From NCBI GenBank assembly GCA_003158505.1, contig PMJK01000083.1:1-17556 (forward strand): a stretch of 17,556 nt of DNA, read 5' to 3'. This document shows positions 1 through 6,580 of this stretch, one piece after another (the stretch's first letter is position 1; the number at the start of each line of letters is the position of its first letter). Made by a program: the position numbers and the translations under genes. This DNA comes from Holophagaceae bacterium (GTDB taxonomy: Bacteria; Acidobacteriota; Holophagae; Holophagales; Holophagaceae). Under the pieces are notes generated by a model. That model did no database searches and was not told where the DNA came from. It was given only the letters and a program-made list of their open reading frames with translations.

Positions 1-192
1 GAGTGCTTCGCCAATCTCGAATGCCGGGTGGTCGACACCCGGATGGTTCCCAAGTACTGCTTCTTCGTCCTGGAGGTCATCAAAGCCTGGGTAGACGCCT
101 CAGTGAAGGCCCCGCGAACGATCCATCATCTTGGGATGGGACGATTCATGGTCGCCGGCGAAATTATCAAGCTCAAGTCAAAGATGAAGTGA
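1..192 (+). CDS. Flavin reductase-family protein, C-terminal fragment
   Basis: Reading frame 1 is open from the window edge to TGA at 190-192. It gives 63 residues with no start codon, so the gene begins upstream of the window. The segment reads ECFANLECRVVDTRMV, then KYCFFVLEVIKAWVD, then a basic tail ending KLKSKMK. This is the C-terminal pattern I know from flavin reductase-like (DIM6/NTAB, FMN-binding split-barrel) proteins, where the strand with FFVLEV and the motif TIHHLGMGRFMVAGE close the barrel. Such proteins bind FMN and reduce it with NAD(P)H or serve as flavin stores. The stop shares its last base with the ATG of the next gene at 192, so the two are probably translated together. 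The family call is from recall of motif style. The specific reaction cannot be given from this fragment. Confidence 0.72.
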   Translation, partial: ECFANLECRVVDTRMVPKYCFFVLEVIKAWVDASVKAPRTIHHLGMGRFMVAGEIIKLKSKMK

Positions 193-854
193 TGAATTCG
201 TTCAGAGACAACATGGCAAAGAAAATCTTCTGGGAAGATCCCTACCAAACAACGCTCCACACTTCCATTGCCACGGTGGATGGCGCCGATATCACCGTGC
301 AATCAACCATCTTCTACGCCTTCTCGGGAGGCCAAGAGAGCGACCAGGGGACCATCGGTGGATTGCCAGTTCTCGCTGCCCGGAAGGAAAGTCTTGAGAT
401 CATCTACACACTTCCAGAAGGCCACGGGCTGGCGGCCGGCGAACCCGTGCATATGGCAATCGATTGGGAGAGGCGATACCGGCTGATGCGTCTTCACTTC
501 GCCGCTGAGCTGGTGCTTGAGCTCTTCTACAAATCGCTGAATGGCGTTGGCAAGGTGGGTGCCCACATCGCCCAAGAGAAGGCTCGAATTGATTTCGCCT
601 GGCTGGAAAGCATCGCGCCATGGCTCCCTGCACTCATGGCAGAGGCCAATAAAGTCATAGAAGCCGATTTAGCGATCAAGTCCGCCTTCGAGGACGAGTC
701 AAACGAGCGCCGTTACTGGGAGATTGATGGATTTTCTCGTGTGCCCTGCGGAGGGACCCACATCAGGCGAACGGGCGAGGTGGGTCCGATCAGGTTGAAG
801 CGCAACAACATCGGTCGGGGCAAGGAGCGGGTGGAAATCTACCTCAGCTCCTGA
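192..854 (+). CDS. AlaX-type alanyl-tRNA editing protein (freestanding)
   Basis: Predicted cytosolic 220-residue trans-editing hydrolase that removes wrongly attached amino acids (Ser/Gly) from tRNA-Ala. The N-terminal part (13-75) carries the small beta-barrel pattern FWEDPYQTTL and FYAFSGGQESDQGTIGG. The C-terminal part is the editing (SAD) domain, with RYWEIDGFSRVPCGGTH near 174-190 and GKERVEIYL near the end. Of the usual zinc ligands, H102, C186 and H190 are present. The second His of HxxxH is Glu (E106, in LHFAAEL). I chose ATG 192 because it overlaps the upstream stop by one base, a classic coupling arrangement. ATG 213 (MAKKIFWEDPY) is an alternative seven codons in. The frame stays open further upstream, but that extension overlaps the flavin reductase frame and has no family resemblance. 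Confident on family, less so on tRNA specificity. Confidence 0.85.
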   Translation: MNSFRDNMAKKIFWEDPYQTTLHTSIATVDGADITVQSTIFYAFSGGQESDQGTIGGLPVLAARKESLEIIYTLPEGHGLAAGEPVHMAIDWERRYRLMRLHFAAELVLELFYKSLNGVGKVGAHIAQEKARIDFAWLESIAPWLPALMAEANKVIEADLAIKSAFEDESNERRYWEIDGFSRVPCGGTHIRRTGEVGPIRLKRNNIGRGKERVEIYLSS

Positions 855-999
855 AGCAAATCTTGGGCTAATTCCCACTTTGCTCCCCCCGCCTTTTACT
901 TCCTTCGCCAAGCGTTTCTCCCTTGCACTCGAAGCCATCATTTGGAATGCGCCCCACCATTTAGGACCACCCATTCCATCTTTCCAGAGGAGCCTGCCC

Positions 1000-1707
1000 G
1001 TGCGCACCCTTGCGAAATCTGCCCTGCTTGTGATTTGGACTACGTTCATCAGCCTGCAAGGAAACCTGGCGATCGCGGCCGGAACCCAGGACGCGCCCAA
1101 GAGTCCCGTGGTCAAGGAACTTTCTCTCGACCGGGGGCGGACGGCGGTCCTGGTCATGGACTACGAGAACGACATCCTGGGCATGGTGCCCGAGAAGGCG
1201 CAGGCACCCCTTCTGGACCGAGCGAGCGCGATCCTCAAGGGCGCCCGGGAGGCCCATTTGCCGATCATTTACGTGGTCGTGCGTTTTCGCAATGGCTACC
1301 CCGAGGTCAGTCGCCAGAACAAGCGCTTCAACACCCTCAAGGAGTCGGGACGCTTGCAGGAGGGCACTCCGGGGGCCGAGATCCATGCACGGGTGGCTCC
1401 CCAACCCGGCGATATCGTGGTCACCAAACGTCGTGTGGGAGCATTCTCCACCACCGATCTGGAATCGATCCTCCGGGCCAACCACATCACCACCCTTGTG
1501 ATGCTCGGCATTTCCACCAGCGGAGTGGTCCTTTCCACGGTGCGCTGGGCCGCGGACATGGACTATCAGCTTGTCGTCATCTCCGATGCCTGCGCCGACT
1601 TTGATGACGAGGTGCACCGGGTGCTGACGGAAAAGGTGTTCCCGGGGCAGGCCACGGTCCTGACTACGCAGGCGTTCATCCAGGCACTGGGAAGTAGTCC
1701 CCAATGA
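1000..1707 (+). CDS. Exported isochorismatase-fold protein lacking the nucleophilic Cys
   Basis: A 235-residue isochorismatase-like hydrolase preceded by a signal peptide. I chose GTG 1000 because AGAGGAG lies about 8 bases upstream (985-991) and the product then starts MRTLAKSALLVIW, with a hydrophobic core and an A-x-A-type cleavage site near residues 24-27. Earlier in-frame starts (TTG 880) only add unrelated residues. The fold is recognised from the first strand TAVLVMDYENDIL (Asp54), VVTKRRVGAFSTTDL (Lys143) and LVMLGISTSGVVLST. In amidase and nicotinamidase relatives the last motif has Cys three residues after the Thr; here that position is Val176. It is therefore not a standard cysteine hydrolase. 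It may use an Asp/Lys mechanism as true isochorismatases do, or only bind a ligand. Its stop overlaps the next start by four bases (ATGA at 1704), so the two form one unit. Substrate unknown. Confidence 0.82.
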   Translation: MRTLAKSALLVIWTTFISLQGNLAIAAGTQDAPKSPVVKELSLDRGRTAVLVMDYENDILGMVPEKAQAPLLDRASAILKGAREAHLPIIYVVVRFRNGYPEVSRQNKRFNTLKESGRLQEGTPGAEIHARVAPQPGDIVVTKRRVGAFSTTDLESILRANHITTLVMLGISTSGVVLSTVRWAADMDYQLVVISDACADFDDEVHRVLTEKVFPGQATVLTTQAFIQALGSSPQ

Positions 1708-2447
1708 CAAACGGCCCCACCGGGATCCCAAATGATAATCATCTCGAGATCGGGTCACTTCTCTTCGAGGGGCTGGATCAGATCGACCTCACGGGTCCCT
1801 TCGAAGTCCTGTCGCGCATCCCGAACTCGACCTACCGCATCTATGCCAAGACAGCCGCACCGGTGCAGGATGTGCGTGGCCTGAAGCTGAGCCCCGACGC
1901 CCTCCTGGCGGCCGCACCGCAGTTGGATGTGCTGCATGTGCCCGGCGGCTGGGGACAGGAAGCCCTGATGGACGATGAGGAAGTGCTTGGCTGGGTGCGG
2001 CAGCAGGCGGCCGGGGCCCGTTGTGTCTTCTCCGTGTGCACGGGCGCCCTCATCTGCGGCGCGGCCGGTCTGCTCCGCGGTCGGCGGGCCACGACCCACT
2101 GGGCTTCGCTCCACCTCCTGCTTTGCTTCGGGGCGATTCCCGTGAACGAGCGGGTGGTCCTGGATGGTCCCATGGTGTTCGCCGCAGGGGTCACGGCAGG
2201 CATCGACGGCGCCTTGCGGGTGGCCGCCGAGTTGCGGGGCGACGAGGCCGCCCAGGCCATCCAGCTCTACATGGCCTATGCGCCCGAACCACCCTTCAAC
2301 AGCGGGACGCCGGAGACCGCGCCGCCCTCCGTGCGGGAAGGCGTGCGACACGCCCTCGAGGACATCACGGTCCAGCGGGAAGCCACGGCCCGGCGGGTGG
2401 CCCGGCGCCTCGGCATCCCCCTGCCGTCCCTCGGCCCTCTCGCCTGA
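1704..2447 (+). CDS. DJ-1/PfpI-family protein, isonitrile hydratase-like
   Basis: A 247-residue class I amidotransferase-fold protein. The order is typical of the InhA (isonitrile hydratase) and GlxA N-terminal group: GSLLFEGLDQIDLTGPFEVL (17-36) with the conserved Asp and Glu, DVLHVPGGWGQ (75-85), the nucleophile elbow FSVCTGALICGAAGLL with Cys112, then ATTHW and AAGVTAGIDGAL, and a tail YAPEPPFNSGTPE. There is no AraC helix-turn-helix behind it, so it is an enzyme-like stand-alone domain and not a GlxA regulator. Family members hydrate isonitriles to N-substituted formamides or remain uncharacterised. The start ATG overlaps the upstream isochorismatase stop (ATGA), indicating coupled translation. 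The upstream partner is predicted to be exported, whereas this protein shows no signal peptide and should be cytosolic. Confident on family; isonitrile hydratase activity is inference. Confidence 0.85.
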   Translation: MTNGPTGIPNDNHLEIGSLLFEGLDQIDLTGPFEVLSRIPNSTYRIYAKTAAPVQDVRGLKLSPDALLAAAPQLDVLHVPGGWGQEALMDDEEVLGWVRQQAAGARCVFSVCTGALICGAAGLLRGRRATTHWASLHLLLCFGAIPVNERVVLDGPMVFAAGVTAGIDGALRVAAELRGDEAAQAIQLYMAYAPEPPFNSGTPETAPPSVREGVRHALEDITVQREATARRVARRLGIPLPSLGPLA

Positions 2448-2654
2448 CGCAGGACGTTCGGCTGCCTCTGGACACCCCTGTCCGGCCCTCCTGGATCGGC
2501 CTTGGCCCGACTTTGACCGGAGGCTGTGAACCGATTCACGCATTCCACCGATTTGTCGATAGGCCAGGAAGGCTCCACGGCCGTACCCAGAAACCGTTCT
2601 CAGACGTTCTGCCTTTCAAGGACTGCCCGCAACTGGTCCACAGGGGGAAATGCC

Positions 2655-3138
2655 ATGAGGAAGCACCTCTCCATCCTGATTCCCGTTCTAGCCCTGGGCG
2701 GGTCGACGCTGTCGGCCGGGTGCTCGCCCGATACAGCCCCTGTCCCGTTCTACATGAAGTACTCAGGCCCAGATTCCAAGAAGGTCCAAGTGTGTTTCCC
2801 GCCTGTTTTCGACCGTGCGCGGGGCGTGTCCTGGGATGGAAGAATCGCTTGGAAAACCGAGGAACGTGTGTGGGTCTTCGCCGCCGCCCTGGAAGGCTCC
2901 CTGAAGGGAATTAATTGTTCGCGCGGGCAGCCCGTACCATCTGTGTGTCGCTGTGGTCCGGCTGGAGAAGCAGACGGGGACCTTTGTCGTCGAATTCAGC
3001 ATCCAGGATCCGTCAGGGGAAAGCCTGGAGCTGGTTCAGGTGGAAGGGACGGGTCCCCGCGACCGTTCCGGTGAGGAAATCTATCCGACCCTGGCCGCCG
3101 AAATTGTCACGACCTTCCAGAAAAGCGTTCTCAAATAG
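2655..3138 (+). pseudogene. Small predicted lipoprotein, frameshifted
   Basis: ATG 2655 follows an AGGGGG Shine-Dalgarno at about 2642-2647. It opens MRKHLSILIPVLALGG and then LSAGC, a signal peptide ending in a lipobox-like Cys23 (imperfect at -3), so an outer- or inner-membrane lipoprotein is likely. The frame reads sensibly to about residue 84 (VWVFAAALEGSLK) and then turns into low-quality sequence. Frame +1 is closed by TGA at 2902-2904 but reads well just after it: ELIVRAGSPYHLCV, then VVRLEKQTGTFVVEFSI, ending FQKSVLK at TAG 3136-3138. Removing one G from the GGG run at 2906-2908 joins the two halves into one 160-residue protein. This is either a real one-base insertion or a sequencing error. 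The product resembles nothing I can name. Translated as it stands, the protein would be truncated and altered after about residue 84. Confidence 0.6.
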
Positions 3139-3141
3139 TCC

Positions 3142-3162
3142 AGGGCCCCGGACAGGGGCCTT
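3142..3162 (+). terminator. Terminator-like hairpin after the lipoprotein gene
   Basis: Four bases after the lipoprotein stop lies AGGGCCCC (3142-3149), loop GGACA, then GGGGCCTT (3155-3162), an eight-pair stem with one G-U pair. No T-run follows (GCTCGCC), so it would be a weak intrinsic terminator or an mRNA end-stabilising hairpin. Confidence 0.4.
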
Positions 3163-3176
3163 GCTCGCCAGGCGTC

Positions 3177-3234
3177 CTGCTGGAATGCAGCAGACCCTTG
3201 CTTGATAAATCCGATGGGGGCCGGACTGGCCCCT
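3177..3234 (+). other. Two further hairpins in the 5' region of the racemase gene
   Basis: CTGCTG (3177-3182) pairs with CAGCAG (3188-3193) around GAATG. GGGGCC (3217-3222) pairs with GGCCCC (3228-3233) around GGACT. With the hairpin at 3142-3162 they fill most of the 143-base gap before ATG 3282. The last repeats the GGCC-rich stem and the GGAC loop of the first. They may be mRNA structure in the leader of the racemase transcript or simply GC-rich chance. Confidence 0.3.
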
Positions 3235-3281
3235 CGTCCCGACCGAACGCTGGCGCTAGCATTCACCTGCAAGGAGCCCTC

Positions 3282-3974
3282 ATGAAGACCATCGGCCTCA
3301 TCGGCGGCATGAGCTGGGAGTCGACAGTGCCCTACTACCGCCTCATCAACGAGGCGGTCAAGGCCCGCATGGGCGGGCTGCATTCCGCGAAGATCGTCCT
3401 GTACAGCGTGGATTTCCAGGACATCGAAGGGCTGATGCGGGCGGACGACTGGGAGGCGGCCGGCGCCCTTTTGGCCGGCGCGGCCCGTACTCTCGAGGCG
3501 GCGGGGGCGGATCTGCTGGTCCTCTGCACGAACACCCTGCACAAGGTGGCCGACCGCATCCAGGCGGCGGTCCACATCCCCCTGCTGCACATCGCCGATC
3601 CCACCGCGGCGGCCATCAAGGGGGCCGGACACGCCACCGTCGGCCTCTTGGGCACGCGGTTCACCATGGAGCAGGCCTTCTACCGCGAGCGGCTGAGGGA
3701 TCGGCATGGGCTCCAGGTGCTCGTCCCCAGCGAGGAGGACCGCGCTGCCCTCCACCGCATCATCTTCGAAGAGCTGTGCCTCGGGACGGTCCTGCCGGAG
3801 TCCCGCAGCGCCTGCCGGGGCATCCTGGACCGGCTGGTGTCCCAGGGCGCGGAAGCCATCATCCTCGGATGCACCGAGCTCTCCCTGCTGGTGGACCCAC
3901 AGGATTCCAGGGTTCCCCTCTTCGACACCACGGCCCTGCACGCCCGGGCGGCCGCGGAGGCGGCCCTCGCCTGA
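3282..3974 (+). CDS. ygeA: Aspartate/glutamate racemase-family amino-acid racemase, YgeA-like
   Basis: A 230-residue cofactor-independent racemase of the Asp/Glu racemase superfamily. The sequence follows the E. coli YgeA pattern closely as I remember it: MKTIGLIGGMSWESTVPYYR at the start, GGLHSA, then LVLCTNTLHKVAD with catalytic Cys82, LLHIADPTAAAI, TRFTMEQAFYRERL, IIFEELCLG, and IILGCTELSLL with the second catalytic Cys197. The two thiols deprotonate and reprotonate the alpha carbon from opposite faces, interconverting L- and D-amino acids (broad substrates in YgeA). It is cytosolic, with no signal peptide. ATG 3282 is set by AAGGAG at 3271-3276; the 28 upstream in-frame codons are GC-rich leader with no family match. 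Downstream the NTF2-like gene follows after 38 bases, probably on the same transcript. Confidence 0.9.
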   Translation: MKTIGLIGGMSWESTVPYYRLINEAVKARMGGLHSAKIVLYSVDFQDIEGLMRADDWEAAGALLAGAARTLEAAGADLLVLCTNTLHKVADRIQAAVHIPLLHIADPTAAAIKGAGHATVGLLGTRFTMEQAFYRERLRDRHGLQVLVPSEEDRAALHRIIFEELCLGTVLPESRSACRGILDRLVSQGAEAIILGCTELSLLVDPQDSRVPLFDTTALHARAAAEAALA

Positions 3975-4012
3975 ACCCTCTTGCACTTCCTCGCAAGATC
4001 CCGGAGGTTGCC

Positions 4013-4402
4013 ATGTCCACCACCCCCCTCGCCCGCTGGCACCGGCTCGTGCAGGACCGCAGCCCGGAGGGACTGGCCACGCTGCTGTCGGAGCGGGTCG
4101 TCTTCCACTCTCCTGTGGTGCACACGCCCCAGGTCGGCAAGGCCGTCACCACCCAGTACCTCGCCGCTGCCTTCCGGGTCTTCGGCAACGATTCCTTCCG
4201 CTACACCCGCGAGGTGATCGGAACCCGCGACGCGGTGCTGGAGTTCCAGGTGGAGATCGAGGGCATCGGCGTGAACGGCGTGGACATGCTCCGGTGGGAC
4301 GAGGAGGGCCGGATCGAGGAGATCAAGGTGATGCTCCGCCCGCTGAAGGCCGTCCACCTGATCCACGAGAAGATGGCCGCGATGCTGCAGGCGGGCCGGT
4401 AG
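4013..4402 (+). CDS. NTF2/SnoaL-like small protein
   Basis: A 129-residue protein with the layout of a SnoaL-like (nuclear transport factor 2) cone fold: an N-terminal helix PLARWHRLVQDRSPEGLATLL, then VVFHSPVVHTPQVGKAVTTQ, a helix, and alternating strands ending in VDMLRWDEEGRIEEIKVML. This fold serves polyketide cyclases, ketosteroid isomerases and many uncharacterised small proteins. The usual catalytic Asp/His pair cannot be assigned from sequence alone. ATG 4013 is preceded by GGAGG (4003-4007) at good spacing; the longer upstream frame overlaps the racemase and is not needed. No signal peptide. Its position between the racemase and a ParB-like gene gives no clear substrate hint. Fold moderately sure, function unknown. 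Confidence 0.75.
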   Translation: MSTTPLARWHRLVQDRSPEGLATLLSERVVFHSPVVHTPQVGKAVTTQYLAAAFRVFGNDSFRYTREVIGTRDAVLEFQVEIEGIGVNGVDMLRWDEEGRIEEIKVMLRPLKAVHLIHEKMAAMLQAGR

Positions 4403-4478
4403 TTCGACCTCGACGGGACCGCTTGCCATCCAACCCTCATTGCGCCATGGTCCAAGGAGCCAGCCCAAGGGACCCACC

Positions 4479-4856
4479 ATGGCCGAGATTCCTACCGACC
4501 CCATCCTCTGGCTCCCCCAGGTGGAGGACCACGACTATTCCGCCGCCGGATCCTACCTCAGTCTCCTGCATGCCGAAGGCGAGGTGGCCGGCCTCCTCGA
4601 CCGCCTGAAGGCCGCGCCCATCGTCCACTACAAGGCCAAGGACATCTTCCGGGCCTCCCGGCTCTCGCTGCTGGGCATGAGCAACTCCCACGTGGCCAAG
4701 GACCAGAGGAAGATCCAGAAGGGCCAGGCCCTCTCGCCCCTCCTGCTGGTCCGAGACGAGGCCACCGGAAAGGTCGTGATCGCGGACGGCTACCATCGGC
4801 TCTGCGCGGTGTACGGGTTCGATGAAGACGCCCTGATCCCCTGCAAGATCATCTAG
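4479..4856 (+). CDS. Small ParB/sulfiredoxin-fold protein of unknown role
   Basis: A 125-residue stand-alone protein. The C-terminal half has the signature of the ParB N-terminal (ParB/sulfiredoxin) fold: a loop of the type ALSPLLLVRDEATGKVVIAD followed by GYHRLCAVYGF (104-114). In ParB/Srx proteins the matching G-x-H/x-R-x-x-A loop binds a nucleotide. The N-terminal part contains VEDHDYSAAGSYLSLL and a helix with YKAKDIFRASRLSLL. It has no helix-turn-helix or partner-binding C-terminus, so it is not a chromosome-partition ParB. Start ATG 4479 has AAGGGA at 4467-4472. The final residues PCKII form a short strand. It may be a nucleotide-binding or kinase-like regulator. I recall similar hypothetical proteins but no assigned activity. 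Confidence 0.65.
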   Translation: MAEIPTDPILWLPQVEDHDYSAAGSYLSLLHAEGEVAGLLDRLKAAPIVHYKAKDIFRASRLSLLGMSNSHVAKDQRKIQKGQALSPLLLVRDEATGKVVIADGYHRLCAVYGFDEDALIPCKII

Positions 4857-4922
4857 AAGGGGTGGAGTGCCTGATCGGTTAACCTTCCCTTCGAAGCATC
4901 GACCATTCCAGGGGGCAAATCC

Positions 4923-5384
4923 ATGGCCGGATCACCTGATCAACACTTGGATCCCCAGGCGGACCGCGACGTCCTCACGACGCGAATCCTGGATGCGCCC
5001 CGGGAGCGCGTGTTCAGGGCCTGGACCGATCCCGACCTGCTGGCGCGCTGGTGGGGCCCGGAGGGGTTCACCAACTCGTTCCAGGAGTTCGAGCTGAAGC
5101 CGGGTGGCCAGTGGAACTTCATCATGCATGGGCCGGGCGGGATCCATTTCAAGAACGAGAGCGTGTTCATCGAGGTCCTCGCGCCGGAGAGGATCGTATT
5201 CGACCATGTGTCGACTCCGCCCTTCCGGGTCATCGTCACCTTTGACGAGGAGGGCCCGCGGACTCGCCTCGGCTTCTGCATGCGCTTCAGGACCGCTGCC
5301 GAGTGCGAGGCGGTCAAGCGCTTCGCCCTCGAAGGCAACGAGCAGACCTTCGACCGCCTCGCAGCCCTGTTGGCCGAGGGTTGA
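4923..5384 (+). CDS. SRPBCC/AHSA1-family protein
   Basis: A 153-residue START-like (SRPBCC) protein of the Aha1 C-terminal-like group. Signature pieces are TTRILDAPRERVFRAWTDP (19-37), LLARWWGPEGFTN (39-51), the central FELKPGGQWNFIMHGPGG, VFIEVLAPERIVF, and a C-terminal amphipathic helix ending ETFDRLAALL-type (NEQTFDRLAALLAEG). The fold makes a hydrophobic pocket for lipids or small ligands. In bacteria such proteins often sit with ArsR regulators or in detoxification gene sets; none is seen here. ATG 4923 has AGGGGG about 10 bases upstream. No signal peptide. The next gene starts eight bases past the stop, so co-transcription is likely. Confidence 0.88.
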   Translation: MAGSPDQHLDPQADRDVLTTRILDAPRERVFRAWTDPDLLARWWGPEGFTNSFQEFELKPGGQWNFIMHGPGGIHFKNESVFIEVLAPERIVFDHVSTPPFRVIVTFDEEGPRTRLGFCMRFRTAAECEAVKRFALEGNEQTFDRLAALLAEG

Positions 5385-5392
5385 AGCGACCC

Positions 5393-5980
5393 ATGGCCCC
5401 AACCTTCCAGACTCGGATCCCCGCCCTCTCTGATCCGGAGCTACTCCGGTACCTGGAACACTTCCAGGACTACCGCTTCGAGGCGGTGGCGGTCGCCCTG
5501 GCCGAACTGGAACGACGGGGCCTAGCCCTGTCCTACGAAGAGCGGGCGCGGATCAGGGAAGGCCTGGAGCAGCGCCAGGCAGCCGAGCAGGCACAGCTGA
5601 ACCGCAGCTTTGTCACGGGCCTCGGGGGCACCCTCGAAGCCCGTCTGGCCCGCATCCGGCTCATCGCCGGCGGCATTTTCGCCGGGGGCCTCGGCGCCGC
5701 CCTGGCCATCTACCTGACCGCCGCCCCCGGCGGCGCCAATCCCCTGGGGTTTGAGCCGGAGGACAGCAAGCGGTACCTGCGCGACGTCGAGGTCTACGGC
5801 GGCAAGATCAACCTCATGGCCACCCAGATCCGGGGCGCCTGGAATGGTCTGTGGCACGGACGCAGCCTCGCGTTCACCGTGGGCGGTCTCACGTTCCTCC
5901 TGGCCTTGGCCTTCTGGTTCATCGGCACCCGGCGCGCGCGGGATCTCGCCACCCGCGAGGAAGACATCACCAGGGGCTAA
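5393..5980 (+). CDS. Two-TM membrane protein of unknown function
   Basis: A 195-residue protein I do not recognise. The N-terminal 85 residues are soluble and helical: SDPELLRYLEHFQDYRFEAVAVALAELERRG, then a charged helix YEERARIREGLEQRQAAEQAQ. Two membrane segments follow, about 88-110 (IRLIAGGIFAGGLGAALAIYL) and about 160-178 (FTVGGLTFLLALAFWFIG), with a roughly 48-residue loop between them containing SKRYLRDVEVYGGKINLMATQ, and a short basic C-terminus. The N-terminal helix pair looks like the tetratricopeptide-like or DUF-type helices seen at the front of bacterial membrane proteins, but that is only an impression. ATG 5393 begins eight bases after the SRPBCC stop with GAGGG 12-17 bases upstream. 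It is followed 25 bases later by the cysteine hydrolase gene. Confidence 0.7.
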   Translation: MAPTFQTRIPALSDPELLRYLEHFQDYRFEAVAVALAELERRGLALSYEERARIREGLEQRQAAEQAQLNRSFVTGLGGTLEARLARIRLIAGGIFAGGLGAALAIYLTAAPGGANPLGFEPEDSKRYLRDVEVYGGKINLMATQIRGAWNGLWHGRSLAFTVGGLTFLLALAFWFIGTRRARDLATREEDITRG

Positions 5981-6005
5981 GCTTGTGTCACCGGAGAGGC
6001 ATCCC

Positions 6006-6554
6006 ATGACCCAGGCCCTGCTGCTCGTCGACTTTCAGAATGACTACTTCCCGGGAGGGGCCATGGAGCTGGTGGGCAGCCCCGAGGCCGAGATCCAGGC
6101 GGGAATCCTGCTCCAGGCCTTCCGGCGGGCCCGCCGGCCCATCGTCCACATCCAGCACCTCGCGGCGCGTCCCGGCGCCACCTTCTTCCTGCCGGGCACC
6201 CCCGGGGCCGAGATCCACCCCTGTGTCGCGCCGCTGCCGGACGAGACCGTGTTCCAGAAGCACTTCCCCAACAGCTTCCGCGAGACGCCGCTGGAGTCGC
6301 ACCTGCGCGGGCTCGGAATCACGCAGCTGGTCATCGCGGGCATGATGACCCACATGTGCATCGACACCACGGTGCGGGCCGCCTTCGACCTGGGCTTCCA
6401 GTGTCAGCTGGCCGGGGATGCCTGCGCCACGCGGGATCTCACCCGGCAGGGTGGGACGGTGCCCGCAGCCCAGGTGCAGACGGCCTTCCTCGCGGCCCTG
6501 GACGGCACCTTCGCCAGCGTGCTGCCCGTGAAGAAACTCTGCGCCGGACTCTGA
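6006..6554 (+). CDS. Cysteine hydrolase, isochorismatase family
   Basis: A 182-residue cytosolic isochorismatase-family hydrolase with an intact catalytic triad: Asp9 in LLLVDFQNDYF, Lys85 in TVFQKHFPNSF, and Cys118 in AGMMTHMCIDTTVRAA. Length and motifs match small amidase/nicotinamidase-type members (YcaC/RutB-like breadth), which hydrolyse amides through a thioester. GTPGAEIHP is the usual substrate-loop stretch. ATG 6006 is set by GGAGAGG at 5993-5999. The longer upstream frame overlaps the two-TM protein out of frame and is spurious. It is the second isochorismatase-fold gene in the window and, unlike the one at 1000-1707, it keeps the Cys and lacks a signal peptide. Substrate not assignable. 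Confidence 0.9.
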   Translation: MTQALLLVDFQNDYFPGGAMELVGSPEAEIQAGILLQAFRRARRPIVHIQHLAARPGATFFLPGTPGAEIHPCVAPLPDETVFQKHFPNSFRETPLESHLRGLGITQLVIAGMMTHMCIDTTVRAAFDLGFQCQLAGDACATRDLTRQGGTVPAAQVQTAFLAALDGTFASVLPVKKLCAGL

Positions 6555-6580
6555 GGCCTCATTCATCGGACACTGGTGTC

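Noticed and set aside
3..191. N-terminal extension of the AlaX protein from position 3
   Set aside because: This stretch is coding in another frame (flavin reductase C-terminus), and the extension has no AlaX similarity.
2448..2654. Gene or promoter in the 207-base gap before the lipoprotein gene
   Set aside because: Only a weak five-pair inverted repeat (GTGAA/TTCAC at 2526-2539) is visible; no convincing -35/-10 pair or coding frame.
2021..2914. 297-codon + frame across the DJ-1 gene and the lipoprotein gene
   Set aside because: Out of frame with the DJ-1 nucleophile and VTAGID motifs; Arg/Gly-rich product; spans the intergenic gap and a second gene start.
3081..3986. 301-codon minus-strand frame opposite the racemase
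   Set aside because: Antisense shadow; the racemase motifs on the + strand are unmistakable and the minus product is compositionally biased.
5751..6005. N-terminal extension of the cysteine hydrolase
   Set aside because: Overlaps the two-TM gene out of frame; Ser/Arg/Pro-rich; ATG 6006 has a strong ribosome site and the family's normal start.
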